Source: Nematostella vectensis (Eukaryota; Cnidaria; Anthozoa; Actiniaria; Edwardsiidae). Taken from it: a DNA stretch of 64,000 bases. A program made the position numbers and the translations under genes. The stretch is from positions 744,001 to 808,000 of the forward strand of contig NC_064046.1 in assembly GCF_932526225.1 (NCBI RefSeq), written 5' to 3'. Shown piece by piece: positions 44,166-57,400 of this stretch (its first letter is position 1; each line of letters starts with the position of its first letter). The notes below the pieces were generated by a model. It worked only from the letters and a program-made list of their open reading frames with translations. It had not been told where the DNA came from and did not search any database.

Positions 44166-44390
44166 CTTATAATGCAGTGAAGAGTGGAGTGGAAACAATA
44201 GCACAATTGAAACAAGGCAGTAATATTGTAGATATATGTTACTTAAAAATAATTCTTTAGGGAAGGACCATCTAGTACAATAAGCCTTGTGGTTTCCATG
44301 GTTCACCTAGTCAAAAATATTATTTATATTATTTGTAAATACTTAATTCAATACATGGCAAATAGTACACTAAACAGGAGGAACTCTGAT

Positions 44391-44396
44391 AATAAA
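44391..44396 (+). terminator. poly(A) signal of the raftlin-like gene
   Basis: First clear AATAAA after the minisatellite, about 770 bases past the stop codon, so the array would be part of the mature mRNA. Confidence 0.45.
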
Positions 44397-45480
44397 ATGC
44401 ACCATATTCATTTCTTCTGGTGACATTGGACATTTTTACATAAAACAAATGCATACCTGTCAACTCTCCCGCATTAGGCAGGAGTCTCATTTGGACCCCT
44501 TCTGTCGCGTTGAGCACCAAATATCCCACTTTTAAGTGATTTTTATCGCTTCGGAAATTATTATTATATAGAAAAAAGCCTCATTTTGCCTATTTTCTAT
44601 TAAAATAATTAAAACAATAAATTCCTTACTTAGCGCAATAAGTGGATTTGTTCGCGAAAGCTTTCAATACGGCAAACGCCTGCGAGGTTAAACCCACCCC
44701 TCCCCCAAAAATGAATATACCCCACCCCTCCCCCAAAAATTCTCAAGCCTTGAGATTTTCGGAGGTTGACTGGAAATGACCAGCAGGGGTTTCTGAATCG
44801 TACCCCCCCCCCCCCAATAATTCGAGGATTGCTACGGCTACATTATTGCTACGGCTATATTATTGTTGAAGTCTTCAAGCTTCATAGATTGATGTATCAT
44901 AAGAGTTTTAGCAATAACGTTTATGTAAGAAATACAGTAAATTTTCCCTACCTTTACAATAGCGAATCAACAGACCAAGAAATGAGAATTATCCCATTTA
45001 ATTTCTAATGCGCCAACTGGGCCTCCTGTGTTTTTATAGAGAACAACAAACCAAGTGAATTCCATAGGTTTTATAGCATCTTACAGCTAATATAATAATT
45101 ACCATCCTCTTTCGCTAACAATAAACTTAAGGTATTGCACCGTGAGAAAAGGCGTCATACGTATTATTTTAGATTTATTGATTTTTTGTTCCTTTGTCTC
45201 GCGCGCGTTTATGCGATTCGAGAATTATCAGAAAACAATGGTAATGCCAAATTTGGGACCAGAACAATTGTTGCATATGTCAACGAGGAACCAATCAGCG
45301 TCCAGGATTCGCGCGTCTTCGCCACCGCGTTCGTTTCATTGGGCACTGTAGTGGCTTCCCGATTACATCTTCCATGGCAAAGTAATATTCGCTCGACACT
45401 TTTCAACGTGAAATTGCTCCTTTGCAGTTGGCATCGGGCATAGATCATCCCCAAGTCCCCTTCGGTGGTTTGCATCCCAA
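44397..45480. other. intergenic region upstream of the coiled-coil gene
   Basis: Contains repeat debris with CCACCCCTCCCCCAAAAAT duplicated near 44695 and 44722, and a C-run near 44803. The last 350 bases are GC-richer and probably include the promoter and 5' UTR of the next gene; no TATA box was seen. Confidence 0.4.
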
Positions 45481-48400
45481 ATGAGTGCCAATAATAATAA
45501 TTTAGACGACTACACCATTAAAAAAACTCTGAGTTTTGACATCGAAGATGACGATCTAGAAAGTGACCTGGGTGATGAACTTCGAGGAATCTACAAAACT
45601 CGACTCAGAGAAATGGAAGACGTCGAGGAAAAACGAAATGAAAGTCAAAAGGTAACTTTCAGATGAATTAACTCTTTTATGCTGGTCACAATCGTATCCA
45701 AATTACAAACAATAACTTTCAAAATTCTTGTTTATGTTACTGATCAGTCGGACGTAGCGAGCAAAGCAAAAAGTGGTAGACTTTTTGAATTCGCGCCAAA
45801 ATACTTAAGTAATAAAATATGTTTTGAAAACAAAAACTTCCAAAATAAGTACTGTAGCATTAGATTCGAGTTGCTATATTTATACTTTCAGATCGATGCT
45901 TTGCATTTTAGATCAAAAGGTTACTGCAAATTTGTTGAATATTTTGATGTTCCTCTTGTTCATTTCAGTAGGAGGTTCCAAAAATATAGCTTCGATACTG
46001 TTTTTTGAATCTAATTTATTGGCCACAAAACTTTTAAGTTACCGATACAGCGCGGATTATTATGAAACTGTCGCTTTCGATGTCTAAAAAGCTTACGGGA
46101 CATTTGAATTTCGGGTTCGTTTACGCTTGTGTTTGCTTATGGATTGTCACTTTAGCCGGCGTTCTTGACGCGAACGGTATGCCATGCTATTACAGCACGA
46201 GGCAGGCCTATCAATGCTATGATGTCCTACATTACCGTGATAAAAAGTAATAACATTGAAATTATTTTGTTTCTTTGACAATAAAATGATGATCATGATC
46301 ATAATTTTAAATTGTTCAGCCTAATTTATTTTTTGTTTTTGACTTTGAGTGGCCTGTTTATAGTGGCTTACAAAAGAACTATTAGGGAATATTATAAAAA
46401 AAGTCTGTAGCTAAAATTATTACTTTAGTTGATGGTTCTATGCACAATGAGTTGCAGGTAGCACTATTCTTGTTTTGCTGAAATTGAAACTGAATGATAA
46501 TTGATTAATGTCTGTAACCTTAGCAACCATGGAACCAGTAACCTAGGATATCTGTATACATACACTTCAGTTATCCCCTTCAATATATTAGGGAAACAAA
46601 GTGCCTTAATCAGCAGGATGTAGTTGTTAAATGGTTTTTATGCAGGTTTCCATTCACATTTTTCACTGTGATGTGTATCCAAACATACCTATACTGTATA
46701 TACATCCGATATCCAATCTCAAAACTCATACTCCTATCTAAAAGAAATGGGTTGTAGCATTAAAGCAAATTCCTTATCTAAAAAGATCACTTTTTCATTT
46801 TAAGTTTTTTCTAATAATCAATTTGATATTCAAATTTGATATTTTAAGAGCCCATAAAAGTCACCCTACATAGTTACAATTCACTGCAACGACTTCTATT
46901 ACCCAGTCTAATATGTTATATCTGTTTACAGCAACAACTACAGTCTCTGCAAAAGTACATCAATGAGCTAAGTGAACAAAATGAGATACTGGTGCAGACG
47001 GTTGAGGAATTGGAACGGGAGGCAAATGAAAGGGTGGCCCTTGTAGAATCAAAACTAAACAGAACAAACACTTCGCTTAAGGTAAAGCCTCATAGTTTTC
47101 TTATCATGTTCTTTGTCATCTTAATATGCAAAAGAGTTACAGACCTATGAAGAAAACTCTATTGCTGGCAGATAATTTGTTCCTTTTCATTCTATTTCAG
47201 GATACTTCTATTAAAGTTAGTGATTATGAAAGGCAGCTTGAAAAAGTCAAACAAGAAAAACAAGAGATAACTCAAGAGCTTCAGGTTTGTATGCTCAATT
47301 GTATAATAAAAAAATAAAATAAACCCAGTGCAAAACAAGCTGTGCACAGCCAGTTGCAAGAAATAAGGCAAATCAAAGGTGCATACAAAACACTTTATTG
47401 CAGATATACTTCTGACCTTAATTCTTCCTGTATGTGCATTTAAAATGGATGTGTATTCCCCTGCAGGAAACTAAAGATGAGTTAAATACAACATGTCAAC
47501 AACTTGCCCATCTTGACGCAAGGGCGGAGGATTTAGACTATGATATAGACCACCTTGTCAATCTAATCGGCACAGCTAGGGCTACTGGAAAGTGGGAGGT
47601 ACTGTCCGAGCTAATCTTCATTCAAATATGATAATATCCTTTAAAATTGATAAAAGGCATTGGTATTACAGTGCAAATCACATGAACTGGACTAGTTGGG
47701 GCCTGTGAGTATTGTCGATTATACTAGAAATCCTTTATATGTGAGGTTATCATATAAATTATGAGAACAAGGGACTTCCGATATATGGGAATATATTGTT
47801 AAGTAATTCTTGTCTAGGCATAAGCGACTGGAAAGAAACTACAAGTTTGAAGAAGACTGATTCAATGGGAAAAATGTGGCTCCTTGAGCATGGGCCGACA
47901 AGAAAACTCCTGCTCAGACTTCATACTGATTTATTTTTCCCCTAAAGTGCAACGCAGGAGTAAAAGCTAAATCCTCAAGAAAGGTTTATCAATCACTATC
48001 GTAAGAATAAGCATTATTTTAGTTTATCTTGAGAACAAGTTCCAAAAGCTCTCTGTTGGGGTTCTACCAGAATCTTTATTCCATGGTAGATATGCTTACC
48101 ATTATTTTCTTTTTTGTAGTTTAAAGGTTTAGATCTGAGGACTGTTCCTCTTGATGCCATCCTTGGAGCCCATGCTGCAGCCTCAAAGCAAATGTAAGTT
48201 TGCTGTAACCTTTTTTAGTTATTAAGCCTTTCACAGCTGCTTTTTTTTAGTGGAATAATACCTGCTTGAGTATCATATTGTAGGGGAACAGGTAATCTGT
48301 TTCTTAGGGAACAGGCATCTGTTTCTGACCTTCTCTGTCAATACAGTGTAACAGGTTCTTTTTCCTGAGGGGGCTGTGAGAGGGCATCTATTATGGGAAG

Positions 48401-51400
48401 GTGGCAGGGAAGGATCTAGCTTTTCGCTAAAGGGGGGGGGTTTGGCTCATTGACAAAAGGGGGAGGTGGTAATTTTTTTGTTACATATGGCTTTCTGGCT
48501 GCCCAGAAAGCAACGCTCCCCCTACATCCGATACTGGGTGGAGGGAGATGGGAGGACCATGCTTATGTTCCAACTGGAATAGGAAGCTCACTAAAGTAAA
48601 AAATATATCAATATCCTTTGCTAGCTAGGAAGAATGGAATAGGGAAGCATCCTGCCTGAAATCCTATCCATTGGTGCTTCCCCTCATTTTTTCTAAGCAA
48701 TCAGTAATCCAGAGGTGGACAATGAATTTTTATCCGTTGTCCACCTCTGGATTACTGATATAACCTCTGGATATCCTGAAATCCTATCCATTAGCTCGGT
48801 ACTTCCCCTCATTTTTTCTAAGCAAGTCTGTCCTTGGTTATCTGGTTAATTTTATGTTGGCATTGCTATATTAGAAAAGAATGTGACCTTCTCCCTCAAC
48901 AAGCATTCTTATTAAAAATTTGTCAGAATTTAGACATATGTCGTAGTGTTGTCTATGCCTATGTATTTAGCAATTCTTAGCCCCCTGCCCTTTCTAACTG
49001 TGTTGTGTGGTGCTTATATCTAGGGGGGAAGGAGAGAAGAGATTGACAGAGCACATTGCCGAGTTAAAAAGACAGTTAACAGCTCGTGATCAGATCATCC
49101 AAAGACTTCAGAGAGATCTGAAAACAAAAGAACAGGTAAAGCTAATCACATTCTTATTGTAACAATCGTCTACAGCTTTAAAAGATTAGGATGGGTTAAT
49201 GAGAAGGGTTCAGAAATATGTTTTTAAATTTAGAATAGCAAGTGTTTTTTTTTTATTTGATGCATTTGTTGTGATTTGAGCTCAGAGATTTGAGGATATT
49301 TTGGAGGCTTCTATTTTCCTTTAATATATCAACATCCCATCTTTGTTGATTTTACAGAGCTATAAGCAATTACTTGACAAAAGTGCCCATGGTGATGAAA
49401 AGATCGGCTCCTATGCTGGGGACTCCAAATCTTTCGACTCTCACGCTGAAGAGTGTGCCGGGGCCATGACGAACAAGGATATCCTTATCCGTAAACTGAG
49501 ACTAGATCTAGAGCAGGCTCAGCGCCACCAGCAGGACTTGGAGAGAAAGTTGCGTGAGAGTGAGATGGATGTTGCCAGGCAATATGGAGAGATTGGTAAA
49601 CTTCAGGATGACAAGGTGTTGCGCGCAAATGATATGTCTGCCAAGGACCATAACATCATGGTGCTGGAGAAGCAGTTTAAAGAGAGAAAAGTGGAGGTAG
49701 GTTTTGCCAAGGCCAGACTAAGTTGGCTTTTGATGATTTGATAACAGATGCTCATGAAAACACTGGGTACCAGTGTGGTCAAGAAAATGAGCTGCTGCTT
49801 CCTGAATCTTTAGAAGTGAAGCTTGGAGCCTCTGGTACCCAGGGTGTCCTTAGGAAGCCAGGTTTTTTCCGCCTTACTTTGCCATCTTTATAATATTGTG
49901 CTTTTTATCTTAAGGTTGCAAAATACCAGGAAATCATACGAGAACTGCAGGGCCAAGTCCAAGCATATAAGGAAGCTGCTCGTAACATCCCTCCGGATCT
50001 CACCCACGACTACGAGCAACGCATCAGGAAACTACAGGCAGAACTTGAGGCCTCGGAGGAACAAAGACGAGCATCCAATCAGGAGCTGATGCAAGTGCGG
50101 GCTCGACTGAGTGAGAGTGAGCATGCGCTACATGGCCATAAGGAAGTCTTGACCCAAGAGGTATGGAATTAAGGATAGAACCCCATTTACTCACCTACCT
50201 TTTATGATTTGGCACATGATTGCATTGTGTTATTCAGCCTATCATTCCCCCCATGCGATCGTAAAATATAGCATATGCCCCTGACATACTTGGCATTCAT
50301 TGTTAAGCGGATCTAAACATTCAAAAAGGGCGACGACTTTTAAATGTGGGCAATCAGGACAAAAGGGGATGATCTAGGAGGTCGAGGATGCAAAGAGTCC
50401 CAGAGATTTGCCAAAAGGTGGGATACCAAATCACCCTCGTAACCACACCTGGACCAACCCCTGATCCCATGTGTTATTTTGCGACTCCAAGAAACCTGTG
50501 ATGGAAGGAAGTGGTCATTAATCTTCTTTCGTTAACAGCTCATCGGTAAAGACTCAGAGCTTGACGTTATCAAGGACCGATATAACGCTGCATTATCCGA
50601 GGTATCTTGCTGCAGTGTTATTGTTGTGTTGTTTCTATTCTGTGTTGCCGTTCCTCTTTCATTTTGCTCCTTTTGTTAGTATTGTTTTTTGTTGCTTCTG
50701 CTAACAAAAACTTCTGCTACTCTTGTTTGTGCTTTTCTTTTGCTATTGTTACTTCATGTTATGTTTGGTGGTCGCTACGATTGCTATTGTCGCTGTTTTT
50801 TCTTTCTTTTTTTTGTTTTTTGTTTTTATTGTGAAATCGATGAGCTCCACGTCCACCTCCTGCCAAGCCAGTCAAGAGCAACAAAATAATAATTAATGGA
50901 CCTTTAATGTGTGCAGATCCACGAGTACGACAAACAAGTTCGTCAGCTGAAGGCAGATCGAAGCAACTCTCAATATGAGGTACCTTTTCCCTCTATACCT
51001 AACACTGCACTATCCTATAGAGTCTCTGACAAGACTTCCTTTCTATACCTAACACTGCCCTATCCCATATCATATAGTCTCTGACAAGATTTCCTTTCTA
51101 TACCTAACACTGCTCTATCCCCTATCCTATAGAGTCTCTGACAAAATTTCCTTTCTATACCTAACACTGCCAGTCTCTGACAAGATTTCCTTTCTATACC
51201 TAACACTGCCCTATCCCCTATCCTATAGTCTCTGACAAGATTTCCTTTCTATACCTAACACTGCTCTATCCCCTATCCTATAGTCTCTGACAAGATTTCC
51301 TTTCTATACCTAACACTGCCCTATCCCCTATCCTATAGAGTCTCTGACAAGATTTCCTTTCTATACCTAACACTGCCCTATCCCCTATCCTATAGTCTCT

Positions 51401-54400
51401 GACAAGATTTCCTTTCTATACCTAACACTGCTCTATCCCCTATCCTATAGAGTCTCTGACAAGATTTCCTTTCTATACCTAACACTGCCCTATCCCCTAT
51501 CCTATAGTCTCTGACAAGATTTCCTTTCTATACCTAACACTGCCAGTCTCTGACAAGATTTCCTTTCTATACCTAACACTGCCCTATCCCCTATCCTATA
51601 GTCCCTGACAAGATTTCCTTTCTATACCTAACACTGCTCTATCCCCTATCCTATAGTCTCTGACAAGATTTCCTTTCTATACCTAACACTGCCCTATCCC
51701 CTATCCTATAGAGTCTCTGACAAGATTTCCTTTCTATACCTAACACTGCCCTATCCCCTATCCTATAGTCTCTGACAAGATTTCCTTTCTATACCTAACA
51801 CTGCTCTATCCCCTATCCTATAGAGTCTCTGACAAGATTTCCTTTCTATACCTAACACTGCCCTATCCCCTATCCTATAGTCTCTGACAAGATTTCCTTT
51901 CTATACCTAACACTGCTATCCCCTATCCTATAGAGTCTCTGACAAGATTTCCTTTCTATACCTAACACTGCCCTACCCTCTATCCTATAGAGTCTCTGAC
52001 AAGATTTCCTTTCTATACCTAACACTGCCCTATCCCCTATCCTATAGTCTCTGACAAGATTTCCTTTCTATACCTAACACTGCCCTATCCCCTATCCTAT
52101 AGAGTCTCTGACAAGATTTCCTTTCTATACCTAACACTGCCCTATCCCCTATCATATAAGGTCTCTGACAAGATTTCCTTTCTATACCTAACACTGCCCT
52201 ATCCCCTATCCTATAGAGTCTCTGACAAGATTTCCTTTCTATACCTAACACTGCCCTACCCCCTATCTTAAAGAGTCTCTGACAAGATATCCTTTCTATA
52301 CCTAACACTGCTCTATCCCCTATCCTATAGTCTCTGATAAGATTTCCTTTCTATACCTAACACTGCTACCCCTTTCCCATAAAGGCTCTCTGTAAGATTT
52401 CCCTTTTTTCACTCAACTCTAAAGATTCTCTGTCAGCCATCTTTTTGTCACTCTAGCAAAATTCCAAGTGTGTGAAGCACCTACCGTAATGATTTAAATA
52501 TGCGCCCTCCTTTAAATAAGCGCCCCTCCCTTATAAGGCCCCCTTGACCTTGAACTTTAGAGTAAGCGCCCGCTTCCCTCACCCTAAAAATATTCCAACG
52601 AAAGCACCACTTGAATTGTGTGTAAATCTTCATTTCATTCAGCTCTCACATTAACGATATAGTCATTGATTTATAAACAATGAAATCCCCTCCATGAATT
52701 ACAACTTTTTTACTTTCGGTTCAGTTAACTGCAAATAAAGTTTTATTCTCAATTAATTTATTAATTTTCCGAAATTAATAAACCGCCCCCTCCCCAATAA
52801 GCCTCCCCCCACCCCAATACCCGAAAAATTAAATAAGCGCTTATTCGAATAATTACGGTATTTCCATCGTCTGTGGGGGGAGGGGTCGACCAACTGGATT
52901 CGCCACTGACATTTTTATCGTTTTCAGATGGAAAAGAGCAGATTCTATACAGAACAACTCGAAGCAGACCTCAAGAAATGCCGAGAGCAAATAGCTGCGA
53001 ATCAAGAGCAGATGCAAAGCTTGCAACAAGAGCTATACACACTCAAGGCCACAGCGGAAGATCAGAGAGACGCACTAGCCAATGAGGTGACAAAATATAC
53101 CGAAGTTTTGAGGGGTCTATTTTCAGTCTCGCGAAGGAAGTTCGGAAGGAGAAGGATTAGGGGACGTTAAATCTTACGCGTGTAAAAATGAGCGTAGGTA
53201 GTAAATGATATCACCGAAACAGTCTCAAATCACGTCAACTTTTAGGACTTTTTCAGTCGTTCTTCAGGACGACTGAAATACGAATTTCTAGGAATAAGTA
53301 TTCCCGAAGAACATGTGTTCAGTTGGTTTTTCCCTATCGTATAGCTAACATGAGGGTGTGAAAACGGCATGAAGATAAGCAGAGAAGAGAACGAGGAAGC
53401 GTACGTTTTCTCGCTACCTCGCTTCTTACGCTTGTGTTTCTTTCAAACATTTCCGTATGCGCTTCCTTCGCCAGTGAGAATACACTCTTTTTTTTTATAC
53501 GTCCAGCCTGAGATTCACCAAATTTTAAGAACATGCCGAGACTCAGATAGCAATTTTGTTTTCTTTTTTAGTCCTGATGCGTTCTTAAATGAACAATCCA
53601 ATTGTGCTCATAGTAACAACCTTATTATTGCTATTGATCATTGTGTAATAACTCTTTCTTATAATTCATTGGGTTTTACATTCTTATATACACTAAAATT
53701 TAAGAACATCATTAAGAACATATTCAGCCTTAAAATGTCCCAAAAATAAGAACGGCCCAGCCTCAACTGAAAATTAGACGTTCTTATAAAAAAAAAGAGT
53801 GTATGCCTTGAATCGGAATGCATTTTTGTATGTAATGATCACAAAAACGGGAAACATCTTTCAAGGTTAAAAAAGAAAACCACCTTTTGACATATACAAG
53901 TTTTTTTTCTGTTCTACAACACTTTTATTTCTAGGTTGCTGAACGTCATGATACAATTGTAAAGTTGAAAAACGAGCTCGGATCCCTTGATACCCGTTAC
54001 CGTGAAGCGACTTCCTCGGTGAGTTCAACGCTCGCTCCGTTGAATAAATAATAGTTATTTAATAATTATTAGGCTAAAGTGTGAACACTATTGTTTTTTA
54101 TGACCTGTGTTATTAGCCAATTGCTAAATGGGCGCGCATGGCTGGTAGTAATTGTTTTCGAGTCGTTAGTGAATTAGGGGTCAATTAGAAGGTTGGACGG
54201 TTGGATGTTTTGAATGTTCGATCTCGAATCATCGTGTAAAGATCAAGCCTTCTGCAATTTATGTGATTTCAAGGTTAGTAATAGAAGTGAACGACTCGAA
54301 GGGAAAATGTTTTTCCTTTCTTAAACATTTTTGTTTAATATACCTTAAAATTTTTGAAAATACACAGCGTCTTTAATAATTTCAAACATAATTTTCGCTG

Positions 54401-57400
54401 TTTTAGATCTAGATCAAAATATTATCAAAAGTCTTTGATATGCTGACAGGCCATATACATTTTTTTTCCCTCTTGGAATGAAACTGTTGTGATATTAAAT
54501 CAAATTTTAAATCAAGTATGACCAACTGTTTCCGAACTTTGAAAAGCGCTGGGCTACCCGCTGTTCGCGTTATGATATCTTGGATGTGTTTTGATATATT
54601 GAAGTGAAATTCCATTTTCAAACAAACAATTTCAAAACAAATGTAAACAACGCCACTTTTACAAATTCAAAAGTTCGTTTTTAGCGAAAGAAAGTAAGAA
54701 AGCGAAAGTAATCTCCTTTTTTTATTTCAAATCAAGGACATAAATTTGTTGAAAATATAAAATATAATAAGAATGATATGCGCCCTTATATTTTGTTACA
54801 GCAAAAAAGTGTTACGGACTATCTACTTTATCAAAAATACATCAAGACGTTTTTAGGGTTTTCGTTGTGAAACGAATCCTGTCCAACCTAAAATATCAAT
54901 TTTAATCATTCTCAAGTATTATATTCATTCAACAGGTTTGTCTTTTCAAACAAAGCACTTTCCACGTTCGGCTTTTGTTGTTCTCCTCTGAAGTGTGACC
55001 GAGTGAATCTAATTTTTCTAATTAAAATGCAATACACTTTATACACAGCAAGCAGCTGTGAACTTCGTCTCAAACCAGCGTCTTTCCAATCACTCTGAAG
55101 GTTATTCTACTAAAAACGCTGTAAAACAAGCTACGTCAACTTCCTAATGCTGCTGTTGACTCGAAAAACTTCCAAACAAAGCTGCAAGGCGGTCTGTTGG
55201 CGGGAAGATTTTGTAACGGTCCCTCTTAGTTTTTGACACTTCTGACTTTGCATAGCAAATATTGAGAGAAATCGGAGAGTTTGCTTGTCAAAATGTTCTT
55301 TATTGAACCAGAGGTATTATTAATCCTTGTTTTTGAAGTTTATTTGTGGACTGTTGGCTCTAAAGTAAGTTGTAGTTCTAAGCCCTTTTGAGTTTAGGTT
55401 TTTATTGTTTTCGTTTCAGCTTACTCACAGAAATTCCGTGATACAGAGGATGAGAGATGAAAGCAAAGATATATCTGAACAGGTACGATTATTCTACAGT
55501 CTTCAACATTAAAATAATCAAAGATTGTGAACTATTCAAGTGTGAATATTATCTTGATTATTAAAATTACTTATCAGTTAGTGTAACTAAAATAGCATGC
55601 CACTAAGTATGTCTAGTTTTATCGACATTCCTACTGATTCGTCCATTAGTTTTTGAAAAATAAATTGGTTAAACTTTTTGCCTTTTCTCTTGAGTTCTAT
55701 TATTGTTTACATCTCGAGTGTATTCATGTTTGGATGTTGTTTACTCGTTCTTTTGAAGGCAGAAGAAAGTAAACATCGACAGCTAGAATTAGAAAGCAAA
55801 CTGAATGCTGCAAATAAACGGGTGAGTGTCCAAGTTAGTTATTGTGTCAGTTCAAGTGCGAGCATGTGTGGTATGGATATCCTTGACTAATCCATATCTC
55901 TAGAAATTAAGCACTACACTTGAAAAATTTCTACTTTTCAGATTGGGCTGGGTCGTTCTTATTTTTTAAGCATCTTGCTCAAAACTTTCTCAAGGATGTT
56001 CCTAGATTTCATTGTATATAAAAATATCATACCCAGTGAAGTATTTGAAGAGAGTTGCACAAATGATAAATAACATAAGATTTAAGATTTATTTAAAAAC
56101 ACATTGATTCTGCATTTTAGTACGCATCACCATAACAAAACAATATTTTGCTCAGGCTTGAAAGTCTTATTAAAGGTTAGTTAGAAAAAAGAGTATTCCC
56201 ATATCACTAGATGATGCTGTACGTTTTCCATTAGTTGGCTCCCATATGATCGCACACGATCGCAGCTAATTTGACGGATTCCATGTAATCATACACAAAT
56301 CACCTGGGATCACGTGTGCAAGCTGTCGCGATCATATGAAAAACAGCTAAAGGATCTTTGGCATTTTTGAAAATGAATTTAAATTCATTGATTTGTCTCG
56401 TCGTCAGATTTCTAATTTGGAGGAGCGACTCGAGAAAAAGCAAATGAGTAGCTTGGAGTCTTCGGAACAGCTTTCTCAAATCGTGAGTGTGTTCCTAGAC
56501 TATTATGTATAAACTGAGGATTATTTTTATCCCATTCATCCTTAATGTTTCTACTCCACACTGCCTCTTGTACTCATTACACTGGCAGTGTTTACCAATC
56601 CTTTCAATTCTACTCCCTCTATTCTTTAGACATTCTCGTTTCTTACCAATTCCGGTCTGTTATGCGTTTTCATATTTTATTACAAGTGTTCTCTTCTGTT
56701 TTCTTTGCCTTTTTATTTTGTGCTTCACCCTCCCTTCCCTTCCCTTACCCTCCTCTACCCCAACCATCCCTTACCCTCCCCTACCCCATCATTCCTTACC
56801 CTCCCCTAACCCCATCATTCCTTACCCTCCCCTACCCCAACCATCCCTTACCCTCCCCTACCCCATCATTCCTTACCCTCCCCTCCCCAACCATCCCTTA
56901 TCCTCCCCTACCCCATCATTCCTTACCCTCCCCTACCCCATCATTCCTTACCCTCCCCTACCCCAATCATCCCTTATCTACCTTGAACATGAATTTAGCT
57001 GCCTGACCTTGCTTTTCTGCAGTGCCCTTGTTGTTAATTACATTTGACTACATTTCCCTTGCGTCCACTATTGTGTATTTTCTACTTTTTCTAGCCTACT
57101 TGTATGCTTTGATAGTTTTTCCGGCACGAAAACACCGAAAACAAGTTCCATGGCCGCCATCTTGGATAACGCAGTCGCGTTTTATCGAACTTGTCTTCGT
57201 TTCTCTTCTTTGATAAACCACGATAAAACGGTTCCATGCAGACTTCACCACTCCCACTTTGTCCAGGCGCGTACACAGGGGGATGCACAGGGTACACGCG
57301 TGCCCCCCCCCCTGGCGGCCAAAAAGTGGGTCATTTCTAATTTAGGAATCTTCAAATATTATGATTTTTCCATATGATAACTATGACTGCGCACCCCCCT

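Noticed and set aside
43582-44172. 196-codon frame made of LLSHHLT-type heptads
   Set aside because: It is an off-frame reading of the 21-bp minisatellite. The coding frame of the preceding exon is a different one and stops at 43617-43619.
50988-52375. CRISPR-like regular repeats
   Set aside because: The units are contiguous tandem repeats without unique spacers, in a eukaryotic intron; no cas-like genes are present.
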